Below the pieces are notes generated by a model. It worked only from the letters and a program-made list of their open reading frames with translations, searched no databases and was not told the origin of the DNA. The translations under genes and the position numbers were made by a program. This document shows positions 43,170 to 52,417 of a DNA stretch of 64,000 nucleotides, piece after piece. Source of the stretch: F1-120-MAGs238 sp964484185 (GTDB taxonomy: Bacteria > Planctomycetota > Phycisphaerae > Phycisphaerales > UBA1924); NCBI GenBank assembly GCA_964484185.1, contig CAZAEQ010000016.1:1-64000 (forward strand). Reading direction: 5' to 3'. How positions within the stretch are numbered: position 1 is the first letter of the stretch; each line of letters opens with the position of its first letter.

Positions 43170-44339
43170 TTATCCTTTGAAGACCGCCGCGGGTTCGAGG
43201 GAAATGACGCGGCGGAGACTGAGGACTGCGGCGAGCATGCAGATGACGAGTACGGCGGCGCCGGAGACCATGAGCAATTGCCAGATGAGGTTGAATGCAA
43301 GGGCGGTGCTGGCGACAGCGTTACCGAACGCGGTTGCAAGACCTGCGCCCAGGCCAAAGCCGATGATGGCGACGGTGATGGCTTGGAGCAGGACCATTCG
43401 CGCGAGCGTGCCATCGGTCGTGCCCATAGCTTTGAGCGTGCCCAGGAATCGCATGTTGTCGAGCGTGAAGCTGTAGAACATGAAGCCGGTGATGATGGTT
43501 CCGATCAGGAAGCCCAGGCCGACGGCGATGCCGAAGTTGATGGGGATGCCGGTGTATTTGAGGAAGTACTCGACGCTCATCCAGCGGAACTGGGCGGAGG
43601 TGTAGGCGGCGAGACCGGTTTGCTGGGTGATGCGCTCGCAGAGAGCTTGATGGTCCTGGCCGGGCTGGGGCTTGACGAGGACGAAGCTGAGGAGTTTGCG
43701 TTCACGCGGGGCGAAGGTGGTGGCGCGGGAATAGGTGGTGAAGATGAACGGCTGATTCTGAAAGGCTCTTGTCACATCGCAGATGCCGACGACGATGGCG
43801 CGGCGGTCGTTGAGTTCAAGCGTGTCGCCGACTTTCACGGGCGTGGGGGGTGTGCCCTCAGGAGAGCCCGGCGGCGGCGGCTTGGCGAGCCGATCGTTGG
43901 CGCCGACTTTATCGATGATGACGCCGTCAGCGCGGCGGAGGTCGGTGACTGAGCCCTCGACCAGGACGGGGGGGGCGACGGGGGGCGGGGAGTGGTGGAC
44001 GCCGATGGCGAGGCAATGCTGGAAGGAGCCGTTGTGGAGGCGGGCGCGGAGGAGCGATTGGTAGAGCGGGGCGGCGGAGGCGACGCCTTCGATTGAGCGG
44101 ACGCGATAGAGCTCGGTGTTGTTGAGGGGCTTGGTGTCGTCTACGAACTGGACCTTGGGATCCATGACCCAGATTTCGGCCTGGGGCATGTCGGAGATGA
44201 CGGAGAAACTGCGGGTCATGATGCCGCAGAAGATGGCGCCTTGCTGGGTGATGACGAGGGCGGCGAGCGTGACGCCCATGAGAATGCCAAAGAGCTTGGC
44301 GGGGTCACCAAAGAGCATTTTGAGGGCGATTCGATACAC
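43170..44339 (-). CDS. FtsX-like ABC transporter permease (DevC/MacB type)
   Basis: A 389-residue permease: one helix near the N terminus (LFGILMGVTLAALVITQQGAI), a large periplasmic domain (~residues 40-245) and three C-terminal helices (FGIAVGLGFLIGTIITGFMFY, VLLQAITVAIIGFGLGAGLAT, LLMVSGAAVLVICMLAAVL). It ends with the SLEPAAVFKG motif common to this family. First gene of the exporter operon. Confidence 0.93.
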   Translation of the reverse strand: MYRIALKMLFGDPAKLFGILMGVTLAALVITQQGAIFCGIMTRSFSVISDMPQAEIWVMDPKVQFVDDTKPLNNTELYRVRSIEGVASAAPLYQSLLRARLHNGSFQHCLAIGVHHSPPPVAPPVLVEGSVTDLRRADGVIIDKVGANDRLAKPPPPGSPEGTPPTPVKVGDTLELNDRRAIVVGICDVTRAFQNQPFIFTTYSRATTFAPRERKLLSFVLVKPQPGQDHQALCERITQQTGLAAYTSAQFRWMSVEYFLKYTGIPINFGIAVGLGFLIGTIITGFMFYSFTLDNMRFLGTLKAMGTTDGTLARMVLLQAITVAIIGFGLGAGLATAFGNAVASTALAFNLIWQLLMVSGAAVLVICMLAAVLSLRRVISLEPAAVFKG

Positions 44340-44360
44340 GGGTGGAGAGAGTAGGGTGGA

Positions 44361-44918
44361 TCAGTGAGGTTTGACCCAGAGGTACATTTCGATCTGGTCG
44401 TGGTAGGTGCCATCGGTGTGTTTGCAGCCGCCGGGGAGCAGGCCGTATTGAATGAAGCCGAGGCGTTTGTAAAGATCGACAGCGCGGGTGTTGGATTGGT
44501 AGACGGCGAGTTTGATCATTTCGAGGACGGGGTTGGCGCGGGCCCAGTCGATGGAGGCCTGCATGAGTGCGGTGCCGACGCCCTTGCCGCGGGCGCTGGA
44601 GTGGACGCCGATTCCGAGTGTGCCCATGTGGCGTTCTTTTTGTTTGGCGCCGCCCATGAGCATGAGGGAAGCGACGGGGGTGTTGTTGAGGGAGGCGAGG
44701 AGGAAGATTGAGTTGTCTTTGGTGATGGTGGAGTTGAGGAGTTCGATTTCCTGGTCGACGGTGAGGGTGAATTCGGCGAGGGTGGTGAGTGTGTGGGGTG
44801 AGGTGATGAAGACTTCGCGAGCGAGGTCGAGGAGGGGCGCGGCGTCGGCGGCTGTGGCGGAACGGATGGCGAGAGTTTGACCGTTGCAGGGAATGTGGAG
44901 TGGAGAAAGCGTGCCCAT
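44361..44918 (-). CDS. GNAT-family N-acetyltransferase
   Basis: A 185-residue acetyl-CoA-dependent acyltransferase. The acetyl-CoA motif is LGIGVHSSARGKGVGTALMQ (residues ~100-120), and the C-terminal signature KLAVYQSNTRAVDLYKRLGFIQYG fits RimI/RimJ-like or small-molecule acetyltransferases. The substrate cannot be told. It lies upstream of the exporter genes and downstream of the oxidoreductase gene on the same strand. Confidence 0.9.
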   Translation of the reverse strand: MGTLSPLHIPCNGQTLAIRSATAADAAPLLDLAREVFITSPHTLTTLAEFTLTVDQEIELLNSTITKDNSIFLLASLNNTPVASLMLMGGAKQKERHMGTLGIGVHSSARGKGVGTALMQASIDWARANPVLEMIKLAVYQSNTRAVDLYKRLGFIQYGLLPGGCKHTDGTYHDQIEMYLWVKPH

Positions 44919-44933
44919 GACGAAAGGGTAGAA

Positions 44934-45968
44934 CTAGAGGAAGTCGGAAGGGGAGGCGGGCAGGCGGGTTTGAAGGCTCTTGCGTTCAGCGCAGAGGATT
45001 GCGACGACGTTGGCGGCATCGGCGAGCGTGGCGCGAAGTGGTTCTGTCCCTGCTACGGCGGCGAGGAAGTGGCGAATTTCCATTTCGTAGCCGCTGGGAG
45101 TGGGGAGCGTAATGGGTTCGGAACGGTCGGCGTGATGGATGGTGACGGTGGGAGTTTTGGCGAGGTCGAACTCGATGGATGCGTGTTCGAAGTTGACGAG
45201 GTATTGCATGCGGAAGCCGGCAGATGGGGCGAGGGACCACGCGCCCTGGGCGGTGATGTGTGGCGGGCCGTTGTCGAAGAGGTAGGAGGTGGTGATGTGA
45301 TTGGTGGAACCAGCGGAATAGACGCTGCGCGGGATGCCCAGGCACCAGTAGATAAAGTCTGCATCGTGGATGTGAAGGTCGAAGAGTGCGCCGCCGGAGC
45401 GGGATTCATCTTTGTAGAACGAGTTGGCCCAGCCGGGGCCGGAGCCGAGGCGCGTGAAGGATGCGGATTTGAGCGGACCGAAGGTTTTGTTGATGAGGTG
45501 GTCGCGAAGGAAATCCCAACCGGGCCAGAAGCGCATGCACATGGCGGGCATGCAGAGGCGGTTGGCGCGGATCGCGGCGGATTCGACTTTTCGAACATCG
45601 GCGACGGTGAGGGCAACGGGCTTTTCGAGGAGGACATGTTTGCCAGCGGCGAGGGCTTTGAGGGCGATTTCGACGTGTGAATCGGTGTAGGTGCAGATGG
45701 AGACGACATCGATGGATGGGTCGGCGAAGAGGTCTTCGGCGGCGGCGTATCCGCGGACGAGCTTGGGATCGAAGACGCGATCGGAGCCGGCAGGTGCCAT
45801 GTTGCCCGTTGGTGGAGCCTGGCCATTGAGACGCTCGGGATTTGGGTCAGAGACTGCGAGAAGTTTGCAGGAGGAACCGGCTTCGGTTGCGGCAAGGTAG
45901 GCGCGGATGTGGGTGAAGCCCATGAAGCCCAGGCCGACGACTCCGACCCCCAGTGTTTTGTTTGACAT
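44934..45968 (-). CDS. Gfo/Idh/MocA-family oxidoreductase
   Basis: A 344-residue NAD(P)-dependent sugar-type oxidoreductase. The Rossmann start VGVVGLGFMGFTHIRAYLA and the EKP motif (HVLLEKPVALT) are clear, and the C-terminal domain carries GGALFDLHIHDADFIYW, including the D-x-x-x-H active-site pattern. ATG 45968 follows GAGGAACCC. The next gene, divergent, is the NagB-LmbE fusion, which suggests a role in amino-sugar use, but this is inference. Confidence 0.92.
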   Translation of the reverse strand: MSNKTLGVGVVGLGFMGFTHIRAYLAATEAGSSCKLLAVSDPNPERLNGQAPPTGNMAPAGSDRVFDPKLVRGYAAAEDLFADPSIDVVSICTYTDSHVEIALKALAAGKHVLLEKPVALTVADVRKVESAAIRANRLCMPAMCMRFWPGWDFLRDHLINKTFGPLKSASFTRLGSGPGWANSFYKDESRSGGALFDLHIHDADFIYWCLGIPRSVYSAGSTNHITTSYLFDNGPPHITAQGAWSLAPSAGFRMQYLVNFEHASIEFDLAKTPTVTIHHADRSEPITLPTPSGYEMEIRHFLAAVAGTEPLRATLADAANVVAILCAERKSLQTRLPASPSDFL

Positions 45969-46066
45969 ATTGCGGGTTCCTCTGACAGAGTTGTAGGGTA
46001 TCTCACTACAGTTGGTCGAAAGTAGTGCTGAACTTTGAGAGACCTTCAACGGCTGGGAACAGTTGC

Positions 46067-48061
46067 ATGAACACGACACATAGCGGCAAGGTGGCAGCGG
46101 GGGCGCGAGTTGGGCAGTCGGTTGTTGGAGCATCGCATGCGCCGGAGAAGATGCCGGTGGCGATTTATCCGACGAGCAGTGCCGCGAGCAAGGCGGTTGC
46201 GGCGGAGATTGCCAGTTTGATTCGAGAGCGGGCCTCGCAGGGGAAGATGGCGGTGCTGGGGCTGGCGACGGGATCTACGCCGCAGGGCGTGTATGAAGAG
46301 CTGGTGCGGCTGCATAAGGAAGAGGGACTGAGCTTTCGGAATGTGACGACGTTTAATCTTGATGAATACTGGCCGATGTCGTCGCAGGAGCTTCAGAGTT
46401 ACAAGCGGTTCATGCGTGAGTACTTGTTTGATCACATTGATATTGATATTCGCAATACGAATCTGCCTGATGGCGAGTGCGCTGCGGACAAGGTCCAGCA
46501 GATGTGTGAGGACTACGAGCGGAAGATTCAGATTTCCGGTGGGATTGATATTCAGATTCTCGGTGTTGGGCGAACCGGGCATATCGGATTCAATGAGCCG
46601 GGGTCGCCGATTGACAGCCGGACGCGGCGGATCACGCTTGATCGCGTGACGCGGATGGATGCGGCGAGTGATTTCTTTGGCGAGAGAAACGTGCCGCGGC
46701 AGGCGGTGACTATGGGTGTCGGGACGATTCTGGATGCCAAGCGGGTGTTGATGTTGGCATTTGGCGAGCACAAGGCGGGGATTGTGAAGCGGGCGGTGGA
46801 GGGAGAGGTTACGACCTCGATTGCGGCGAGTTATTTGCAGCGGCACGCGAATGCGACGGTGTTGCTTGATCCGGCATCGAGCGCGGAGTTGACGCGGGTG
46901 AAGACGCCGTGGTTGCTTGGGGCGATGGCTGATTTTCAATTGGCCTGGGATGAAAAGACGACGCGGCGGGCGGTGATCTGGCTCGCCAAGACGCTTGACA
47001 AGGCGATTTTGAAGTTGACTGATGAGGATTACAACGAGCACGGATTGCAGGAATTGCTCGCGGTTCGCGGCGGATCGCACGGCGGCGCATACGCGATCAA
47101 TATCGAAGTGTTCAAGGCGTTGCAGAAAACGATAACCGGGTGGCCGGGCGGCAAGAAAGATTCGCCCGGAGAGGTGTTCCCCAAGCGAGTCGTCGTGTTT
47201 TCGCCGCATCCGGATGATGATGTCATTTCAATGGGTGGGACATTTATTCGTTTGTGTGATCAGGGTCATGAGGTGCATGTCGCCTATCAGACCAGCGGCA
47301 ACATTGCGGTGTGGGATGAGTCTGCGCTGCGGCATGTGGATTTCGTAACGGAGTTTGCACAGGCGTTCCCGCAGCTTGGGAAAGAGTTTGCGGATCGACT
47401 GGAGCAGAGCATTGAGGCGTTCATGGCGAGGAAGTTGCCAGGACAGGTCGATACTCCGGAATTGCAGAGGATCAAAGGTTTGATTCGGCGGACAGAAGCG
47501 CGGGCGGCGGCGCGGTATTCGGGCGTCAAACCAGAAAATATTCACTTCCTGGATCTGCCATTTTACGAGACGGGCCGCGTGAAGAAGAAGCCGGTAGGCG
47601 AGGCGGATATTGCGATCACGATGGAGTTGCTGGAACGCGTGAAACCGCAGCAGATTTACGCCGCGGGTGATTTGTCGGATCCACATGGCACGCATCGTGT
47701 GTGTCTGCAGGCGATCAAGGCGGCGGTGTTGAAGCTGGCGAATCGAGATTGGATGAAGGATTGCAAAGTGTGGCTGTATCGCGGCGCGTGGCAGGAGTGG
47801 GGGCCGGAGGATATTGAGATGGCTGTGCCCTTAGCGCCGGAAGAAGTGCGGCGGAAGCGGATGGCGATTTTCAAGCACGAGAGTCAGAAGGACCTTGCGC
47901 TGTTTCCAGGTCCAAATGATGCCCGGGAGTTCTGGGAACGGGCAGAAGACCGAAATAAGGCGACTGCAAAGGTGTACGACAAGCTCGGATTAGCCGAATA
48001 TGAGGCAATCGAGGGATTTGTAGCGTGGGCTGCTCGTCCCGGTGCGGATAGCGTCGAATAA
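46067..48061 (+). CDS. NagB-like deaminase fused to LmbE/PIG-L-type deacetylase
   Basis: A 664-residue two-domain cytoplasmic protein. Residues ~30-290 are a glucosamine-6-phosphate isomerase/deaminase-like domain (TGSTPQGVYEELV, FNLDEYW 97-102). The usual GxDGHIAFNEP motif reads GVGRTGHIGFNEPGS, with Thr170 at the usual Asp position. Residues ~373-660 are an LmbE/PIG-L domain (VVVFSPHPDDDVISMGG, zinc residues at 381-385, and DPHGTHR). NagB-LmbE fusions are known in Bacteroidetes-type genomes. It could deacetylate and isomerise or deaminate N-acetyl-amino sugars, but the altered NagB site makes the activity uncertain. ATG 46067 gives a normal N terminus. Confidence 0.9.
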   Translation: MNTTHSGKVAAGARVGQSVVGASHAPEKMPVAIYPTSSAASKAVAAEIASLIRERASQGKMAVLGLATGSTPQGVYEELVRLHKEEGLSFRNVTTFNLDEYWPMSSQELQSYKRFMREYLFDHIDIDIRNTNLPDGECAADKVQQMCEDYERKIQISGGIDIQILGVGRTGHIGFNEPGSPIDSRTRRITLDRVTRMDAASDFFGERNVPRQAVTMGVGTILDAKRVLMLAFGEHKAGIVKRAVEGEVTTSIAASYLQRHANATVLLDPASSAELTRVKTPWLLGAMADFQLAWDEKTTRRAVIWLAKTLDKAILKLTDEDYNEHGLQELLAVRGGSHGGAYAINIEVFKALQKTITGWPGGKKDSPGEVFPKRVVVFSPHPDDDVISMGGTFIRLCDQGHEVHVAYQTSGNIAVWDESALRHVDFVTEFAQAFPQLGKEFADRLEQSIEAFMARKLPGQVDTPELQRIKGLIRRTEARAAARYSGVKPENIHFLDLPFYETGRVKKKPVGEADIAITMELLERVKPQQIYAAGDLSDPHGTHRVCLQAIKAAVLKLANRDWMKDCKVWLYRGAWQEWGPEDIEMAVPLAPEEVRRKRMAIFKHESQKDLALFPGPNDAREFWERAEDRNKATAKVYDKLGLAEYEAIEGFVAWAARPGADSVE

Positions 48062-48103
48062 TTCTGGTGAGGGCTATTTCGCGGATTACAACAAGGTGAA
48101 CAC

Positions 48104-49702
48104 ATGGCTTGTATGTTGCGTGGTTTGTTTTCATGGATGGGAATTGCGGCAATTGCGGCGGGCGTCAATGCCCAGGTGCTGCAGAGTCCGCCGGCGCAGC
48201 CGGCACCAGTCGAAGAGAAAGTGCCGATTCAGGTTAACGTTGCTTCCGGATTTGAGATAGTGCTTAAAGTGCCGGAAGTTGAAAAAGGATTTAAGGCCAC
48301 GCGAGCGCTGATTGTTTTCGCGAAAGTGACTGACAAGGTGAAGGAGCCGCGATTCATGCTCCAGGACTGGAACTCGCCGCCGCAGGTGCTGGGGGCGGAC
48401 TGGAACGCTGTTGACGGCAAGATGACGGTTTCGAATTCGTGGAATGGCAATCCCAAGAAGCTCGCGGATATTGAGCCGGGTGACTACTGGGTGCAGGCGG
48501 TAGTTCGTCGCAGTCTTGATGGAAGTTTCCCGGGCGGGAACGCGGGCGATGTGCACAGTGGCGCGAAGCTGGTGCGGTTTGATCCAAAGTCAGAAGCAAA
48601 AGTGCTGTTTGAAGTTGCGGATGTACATGTTGAGCCGCCGATGCCGACATCTGCCCGCGCAAAGCTCTTTGAAAAGAAGAGCGAATTGCTGTCGAAATTT
48701 TATGGACGTGATGTAGTCCAGAAAGCTGGCGTATTTATTCCCAAGGATTTCGACAAGAACCCGGACAAGTCGTATCCGGTCGTAGTTTTCATTGGCGGGT
48801 TTGGTTCCACGCATTACTCGCTTGGCAACATGGCGCGTACCTTCCCGGCTGATTTCTTGACGAATATAATATTTATTGTGCCCGATCCCAGCACCTATTA
48901 CGGCCACAGCGTGTTTGCAGACAGCGAAAACAACGGACCCCGCGGCAGGGCTCTGGTCGAGGAAATGCTCCCCGCGATCGAAAAGGAGTACCGGGGCAAG
49001 GGTCCAGAACATCGCTATGTCACTGGAATCTCCTCCGGTGGATGGAGCAGTCTGTGGTTGCAGATTACCTATCCGGATCAGTTTGCGGGATGCTGGTCTT
49101 TCTGCCCGGATCCAGTGGATTTCCGCGATTTCCAGCAGATTGATCTGTATTCCAAAGATGCGAATATGTACTCGGATGCAAGAGGTGCAAGGCGGCCACT
49201 CGCTCGTCGCGACGATATTCCCATGTTGTGGTACGACGACTTTGTGAGAATGGAATCAGCGATCGGTGCAAGCGGTCAGATCGGCGCATTTGAAGCGGTA
49301 TTCAGCGGCAAGGGAGCAGATGGAAAGCCGGTCCCCCTGTTTAATCGTGAGACTGGCGCAGTTGATCCTGTTGTTGCAAAGAGCTGGGAGAAATACGACA
49401 TTCGCCTTGTGCTTGAAAACAACTGGAGCGAACTGTCGAAGAAACTCCCAGGCAAGATCCACATCTACGCTGGCGGCAAAGATACTTTCTACCTGGATGG
49501 CGCCGCCAGACTCCTGAAAACTTCGCTGAAGTCGCTTGCATCTGATGCTGTGGTTGAGATTGTCCCGAACCTGCCGCACACGATTTTCAAACCAGGTGTG
49601 ACGGGAATGGTCCGGGACATTTCGATGCGCGAGGGGTTCTCAAGCGAGTTGATACAACCAAAGACCGATGTTCCGACAACCGTTCCACCAGCGCCAAAGT
49701 AA
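48104..49702 (+). CDS. Secreted alpha/beta-hydrolase, esterase-like
   Basis: A 532-residue exported hydrolase. A signal peptide ends near VNAQ. The N-terminal ~180 residues are a beta-rich accessory domain; the C-terminal half is an esterase-D-like alpha/beta hydrolase. VVVFIGGFGSTHYSLG (oxyanion strand) and GISSGGWSSLWL (nucleophile Ser) are visible. AGGKDTFY may hold the acid and LPHTIF the catalytic His. The family includes feruloyl and other carbohydrate esterases, so cleavage of acylated polysaccharides is plausible. AAGGTG precedes the ATG. Confidence 0.82.
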   Translation: MACMLRGLFSWMGIAAIAAGVNAQVLQSPPAQPAPVEEKVPIQVNVASGFEIVLKVPEVEKGFKATRALIVFAKVTDKVKEPRFMLQDWNSPPQVLGADWNAVDGKMTVSNSWNGNPKKLADIEPGDYWVQAVVRRSLDGSFPGGNAGDVHSGAKLVRFDPKSEAKVLFEVADVHVEPPMPTSARAKLFEKKSELLSKFYGRDVVQKAGVFIPKDFDKNPDKSYPVVVFIGGFGSTHYSLGNMARTFPADFLTNIIFIVPDPSTYYGHSVFADSENNGPRGRALVEEMLPAIEKEYRGKGPEHRYVTGISSGGWSSLWLQITYPDQFAGCWSFCPDPVDFRDFQQIDLYSKDANMYSDARGARRPLARRDDIPMLWYDDFVRMESAIGASGQIGAFEAVFSGKGADGKPVPLFNRETGAVDPVVAKSWEKYDIRLVLENNWSELSKKLPGKIHIYAGGKDTFYLDGAARLLKTSLKSLASDAVVEIVPNLPHTIFKPGVTGMVRDISMREGFSSELIQPKTDVPTTVPPAPK

Positions 49703-49712
49703 GGCGGTACTC

Positions 49713-50864
49713 ATGTGCGACAATCGTGTTGTCTTAAAGTCAGTTGTCGCATTTCTCGTTGTGGCCATGAATCTGTCGCTGAATGCGTGCGATGATCGTG
49801 GACAGCATACAGGCGGGACAGAATTGCCACCGCATGCGGAACCGGCGGCGCCATCGGAGCCTATTTCCAGTTCACCAGTTGTCATTGAACAGCCGCCGCC
49901 GAGCAAGATACCTGCGCCGCAAGTGCCTCCAAAGTTGCCGGTTACGCCCGCGCCTGCATCAAACACGTGGCCTCGCAAAATGGAGGTTGATGCGGTCTCG
50001 GGATATGTGAAGTCGCCTGCCGCGAAAGTTGCACATCCGCCTCGCATTATCGCGTGGTATCCAATTGGGAATTCCGATTCGACGCTGTCCAATCGCATGA
50101 TCGGCTGGAACATAAAGAAGGATGGCTGGGCTGGCTTTGTCAACACCTGGGTTGAGCCAGCGATCAAGCTCGGATTTGATGCGGTGCAACTGCATAATCC
50201 CGGGGGAACGCGCCCCAAGGAAGAAATGCAGGCGGATCAGTTTCTGGATGCAAAAGATGATGGTGTAGAGTGGATAGGCCGCGGTTTTGTGGAAGCGTGG
50301 AGGCCGGTGACACAGCGCGTGCAGGTCATTGCATACCTGGGCATGCTCCCAAAGAACGACCGGTTTGAGGGCCTGCTGCAACGAGGCGATCGTGCTGGGT
50401 TTTTGCAGGCGGTGACCGATAGCTATCGCCTGCCGCTGGATGCGAAAATGGATATCGCATTTGATGCGTTGCACATGGTGAACCCCGATGGCTGGGAGTT
50501 ACAGGTGTACCGGCTTTTCACCTCGATGGGTATCAAGACCTATGTCGAAACGATTCCAAATGTGCGAGATACCACGCTCTACGACGCGAACTTTCAGGTC
50601 GTGAACACCACGCTTGATCGGGCCCTTCTGAACGGCGAGGTCTGGCTGCCGGCCTTTGATCAGCTGTCGGGCGAGAGAATTGTGTTGCTTGCTGAGCCGC
50701 CCAAAGGCAAGACCTGGAAGACAATCGACATCTGGCTTCCAGGGTGGCTGGAGCATTGGACGAGTCAGGGCTGGAGCGTGGCGATCAATCCATCAGATTT
50801 GATCAAATCTAAGACACGCCCGTGGGACTTGGTGAAGTCTGCTGGGAATGTCGGGAAGAGATAG
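49713..50864 (+). CDS. Predicted lipoprotein of unknown function
   Basis: A 383-residue lipoprotein: an N-terminal lipobox LNAC (after VVAFLVVAMNLS) gives a Cys anchor, then a Pro/Ser/Glu-rich linker (residues ~30-85). The body carries RIIAWYPIGNSDSTLSN, DAVQLHNPGG and VIAYLGMLPKN, suggesting a TIM-barrel or glycoside-hydrolase-like fold, though no catalytic pair is clear. ATG 49713 lies 10 bases after the esterase stop with AAGGCGG upstream, so the two are likely one transcript. Confidence 0.72.
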   Translation: MCDNRVVLKSVVAFLVVAMNLSLNACDDRGQHTGGTELPPHAEPAAPSEPISSSPVVIEQPPPSKIPAPQVPPKLPVTPAPASNTWPRKMEVDAVSGYVKSPAAKVAHPPRIIAWYPIGNSDSTLSNRMIGWNIKKDGWAGFVNTWVEPAIKLGFDAVQLHNPGGTRPKEEMQADQFLDAKDDGVEWIGRGFVEAWRPVTQRVQVIAYLGMLPKNDRFEGLLQRGDRAGFLQAVTDSYRLPLDAKMDIAFDALHMVNPDGWELQVYRLFTSMGIKTYVETIPNVRDTTLYDANFQVVNTTLDRALLNGEVWLPAFDQLSGERIVLLAEPPKGKTWKTIDIWLPGWLEHWTSQGWSVAINPSDLIKSKTRPWDLVKSAGNVGKR

Positions 50865-50896
50865 TTATCTCCAGCCAGGCTTTCTACACTGGCCTC

Positions 50897-52411
50897 ATGG
50901 GGAAGGCGAGAACTGCACCAATCCTTGCGGTTGTGGACATCGGGTCCAACAGTGTTCGACTCAAAGTCGCACGCATTCATGGCGGCCGTCGCATCGAGAC
51001 CCTTCACGAAGCCCGGGAGCGGACGCGACTTGGCGCAAACCTCTCCACCACGCGCAGGCTCGATGAACAATCAATGCTGGCATCGACCGATGCGATTGAG
51101 CAGTTTGTCAACAAGTCCAAAAAACTTGGAGCGTCAGAGATTCAAGTGCTCGCAACCGCCGCGACACGCGAAGCACGCAATCAGGCAGATTTCATCGCCA
51201 TGCTTGCCGCCCGCGGGATCAAGCTCAATGTCATCGATGCTGTCCAGGAAGCTCGCCTGGGCTTTCTCTCCGCTTCGACTGCTTTCGATCTCTCACGCGG
51301 AGTTTCCGCAGTCTTTGATATCGGCGGCGGCAGTGCACAGATCGTTCTCGCACAAGATGGGGTACTCTGCAAATCAGTGTCAATGCCGCTGGGAGCTGTG
51401 CGCCTGATGAAGCAATTTGGCGGACCAGATAACGTCGCTCGCGGAAAATTCCAACGTGCCCGGGGTTACGTTGATCGAATTCTGTGCCAGGCACTGAGCG
51501 ATTGGCAACTCACCCCTGGCGTTGTGATTGGAACCGGCGGAACAATTTCGTCGCTTTCGCATGTTGCTGCACTGCGCCGTCTTGAAGCACACATGCCGTC
51601 AAGGAAGTCCCGACCCATTTCGAGGGAGCTGGACCTTCTTCCGATTCTCGCAGATATGCGCCGGCTGAGAGTTGAGGATCGCGGCATGTATCTCGGCGTT
51701 CACGCCGATCGCGCCGACATTATTGTGACCGGTCTGCTTGTTGCCGACAGGATCATGGAACGGCTGGGTGCAGCGACAGTGAACATGCATGACGGTGGAA
51801 TTCGAGATGGCGCTTTGCTGCAGATGGTAAAGCCCGGGGGAATGGATCAATCGCCGGGTGGGACTAAGGCTGCGATTGATGCGCTTCGTCGCAAAGCTGG
51901 CGACGATGTGCCGCACAGTTCGCACGTGGCAAAACTCGCATGCATGATCTTTGAGCAGATGCGACCAAAGGACACAATGCGGAATCTGCTTGAAATGGCA
52001 GCGAAACTGCACGATATTGGACAGTTAGTTGATTTTGATATGCATCATCGGCGCTCGGCGGAAATGATCCGCGCAGCAGCTCTGCCGGGGCTCAGTGCCC
52101 GCGAGGTTGAGATCATCGCGTGCGTTGCCCGGTACCACCGTAAAGCCATGCCCGAGCCGACGCATTACCATTTCCAGCTTCTGCAGGCGAAGGATAAGGA
52201 AATCGTCAAGCGACTCGCTGCGGTGCTTCGCGTCGCTGATGGGCTCGATCGATCGCACTCGCAATTGGTGAAAAGCGTGGAAGTTAAGCGAGTCAAAGGC
52301 GAGTGGCAGCTGGAGTGCAGCCATCGCGGAAAGATCGATCGCGAACTGAAAGCCGCGCGAGAAAAGTCCAATCTGTGGAGACGAGTATTCGGCCCGATAC
52401 ACCTGATGTAG
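50897..52411 (+). CDS. Ppx/GppA-family phosphatase with HD domain
   Basis: A 504-residue protein: an actin-like ASKHA Ppx/GppA fold (VVDIGSNSVRLKVARI, TAATREARN, FDIGGGSAQIVL, GTGGTISSL) followed by an HD domain (LHDIGQLVDFDMHH). This class degrades polyphosphate or the pppGpp alarmone. ATG 50897 is the first start after the upstream stop; a weak ribosome site is seen. It is convergent with the M28 peptidase gene. Confidence 0.92.
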   Translation: MGKARTAPILAVVDIGSNSVRLKVARIHGGRRIETLHEARERTRLGANLSTTRRLDEQSMLASTDAIEQFVNKSKKLGASEIQVLATAATREARNQADFIAMLAARGIKLNVIDAVQEARLGFLSASTAFDLSRGVSAVFDIGGGSAQIVLAQDGVLCKSVSMPLGAVRLMKQFGGPDNVARGKFQRARGYVDRILCQALSDWQLTPGVVIGTGGTISSLSHVAALRRLEAHMPSRKSRPISRELDLLPILADMRRLRVEDRGMYLGVHADRADIIVTGLLVADRIMERLGAATVNMHDGGIRDGALLQMVKPGGMDQSPGGTKAAIDALRRKAGDDVPHSSHVAKLACMIFEQMRPKDTMRNLLEMAAKLHDIGQLVDFDMHHRRSAEMIRAAALPGLSAREVEIIACVARYHRKAMPEPTHYHFQLLQAKDKEIVKRLAAVLRVADGLDRSHSQLVKSVEVKRVKGEWQLECSHRGKIDRELKAAREKSNLWRRVFGPIHLM

Positions 52412-52417
52412 AGCCGA

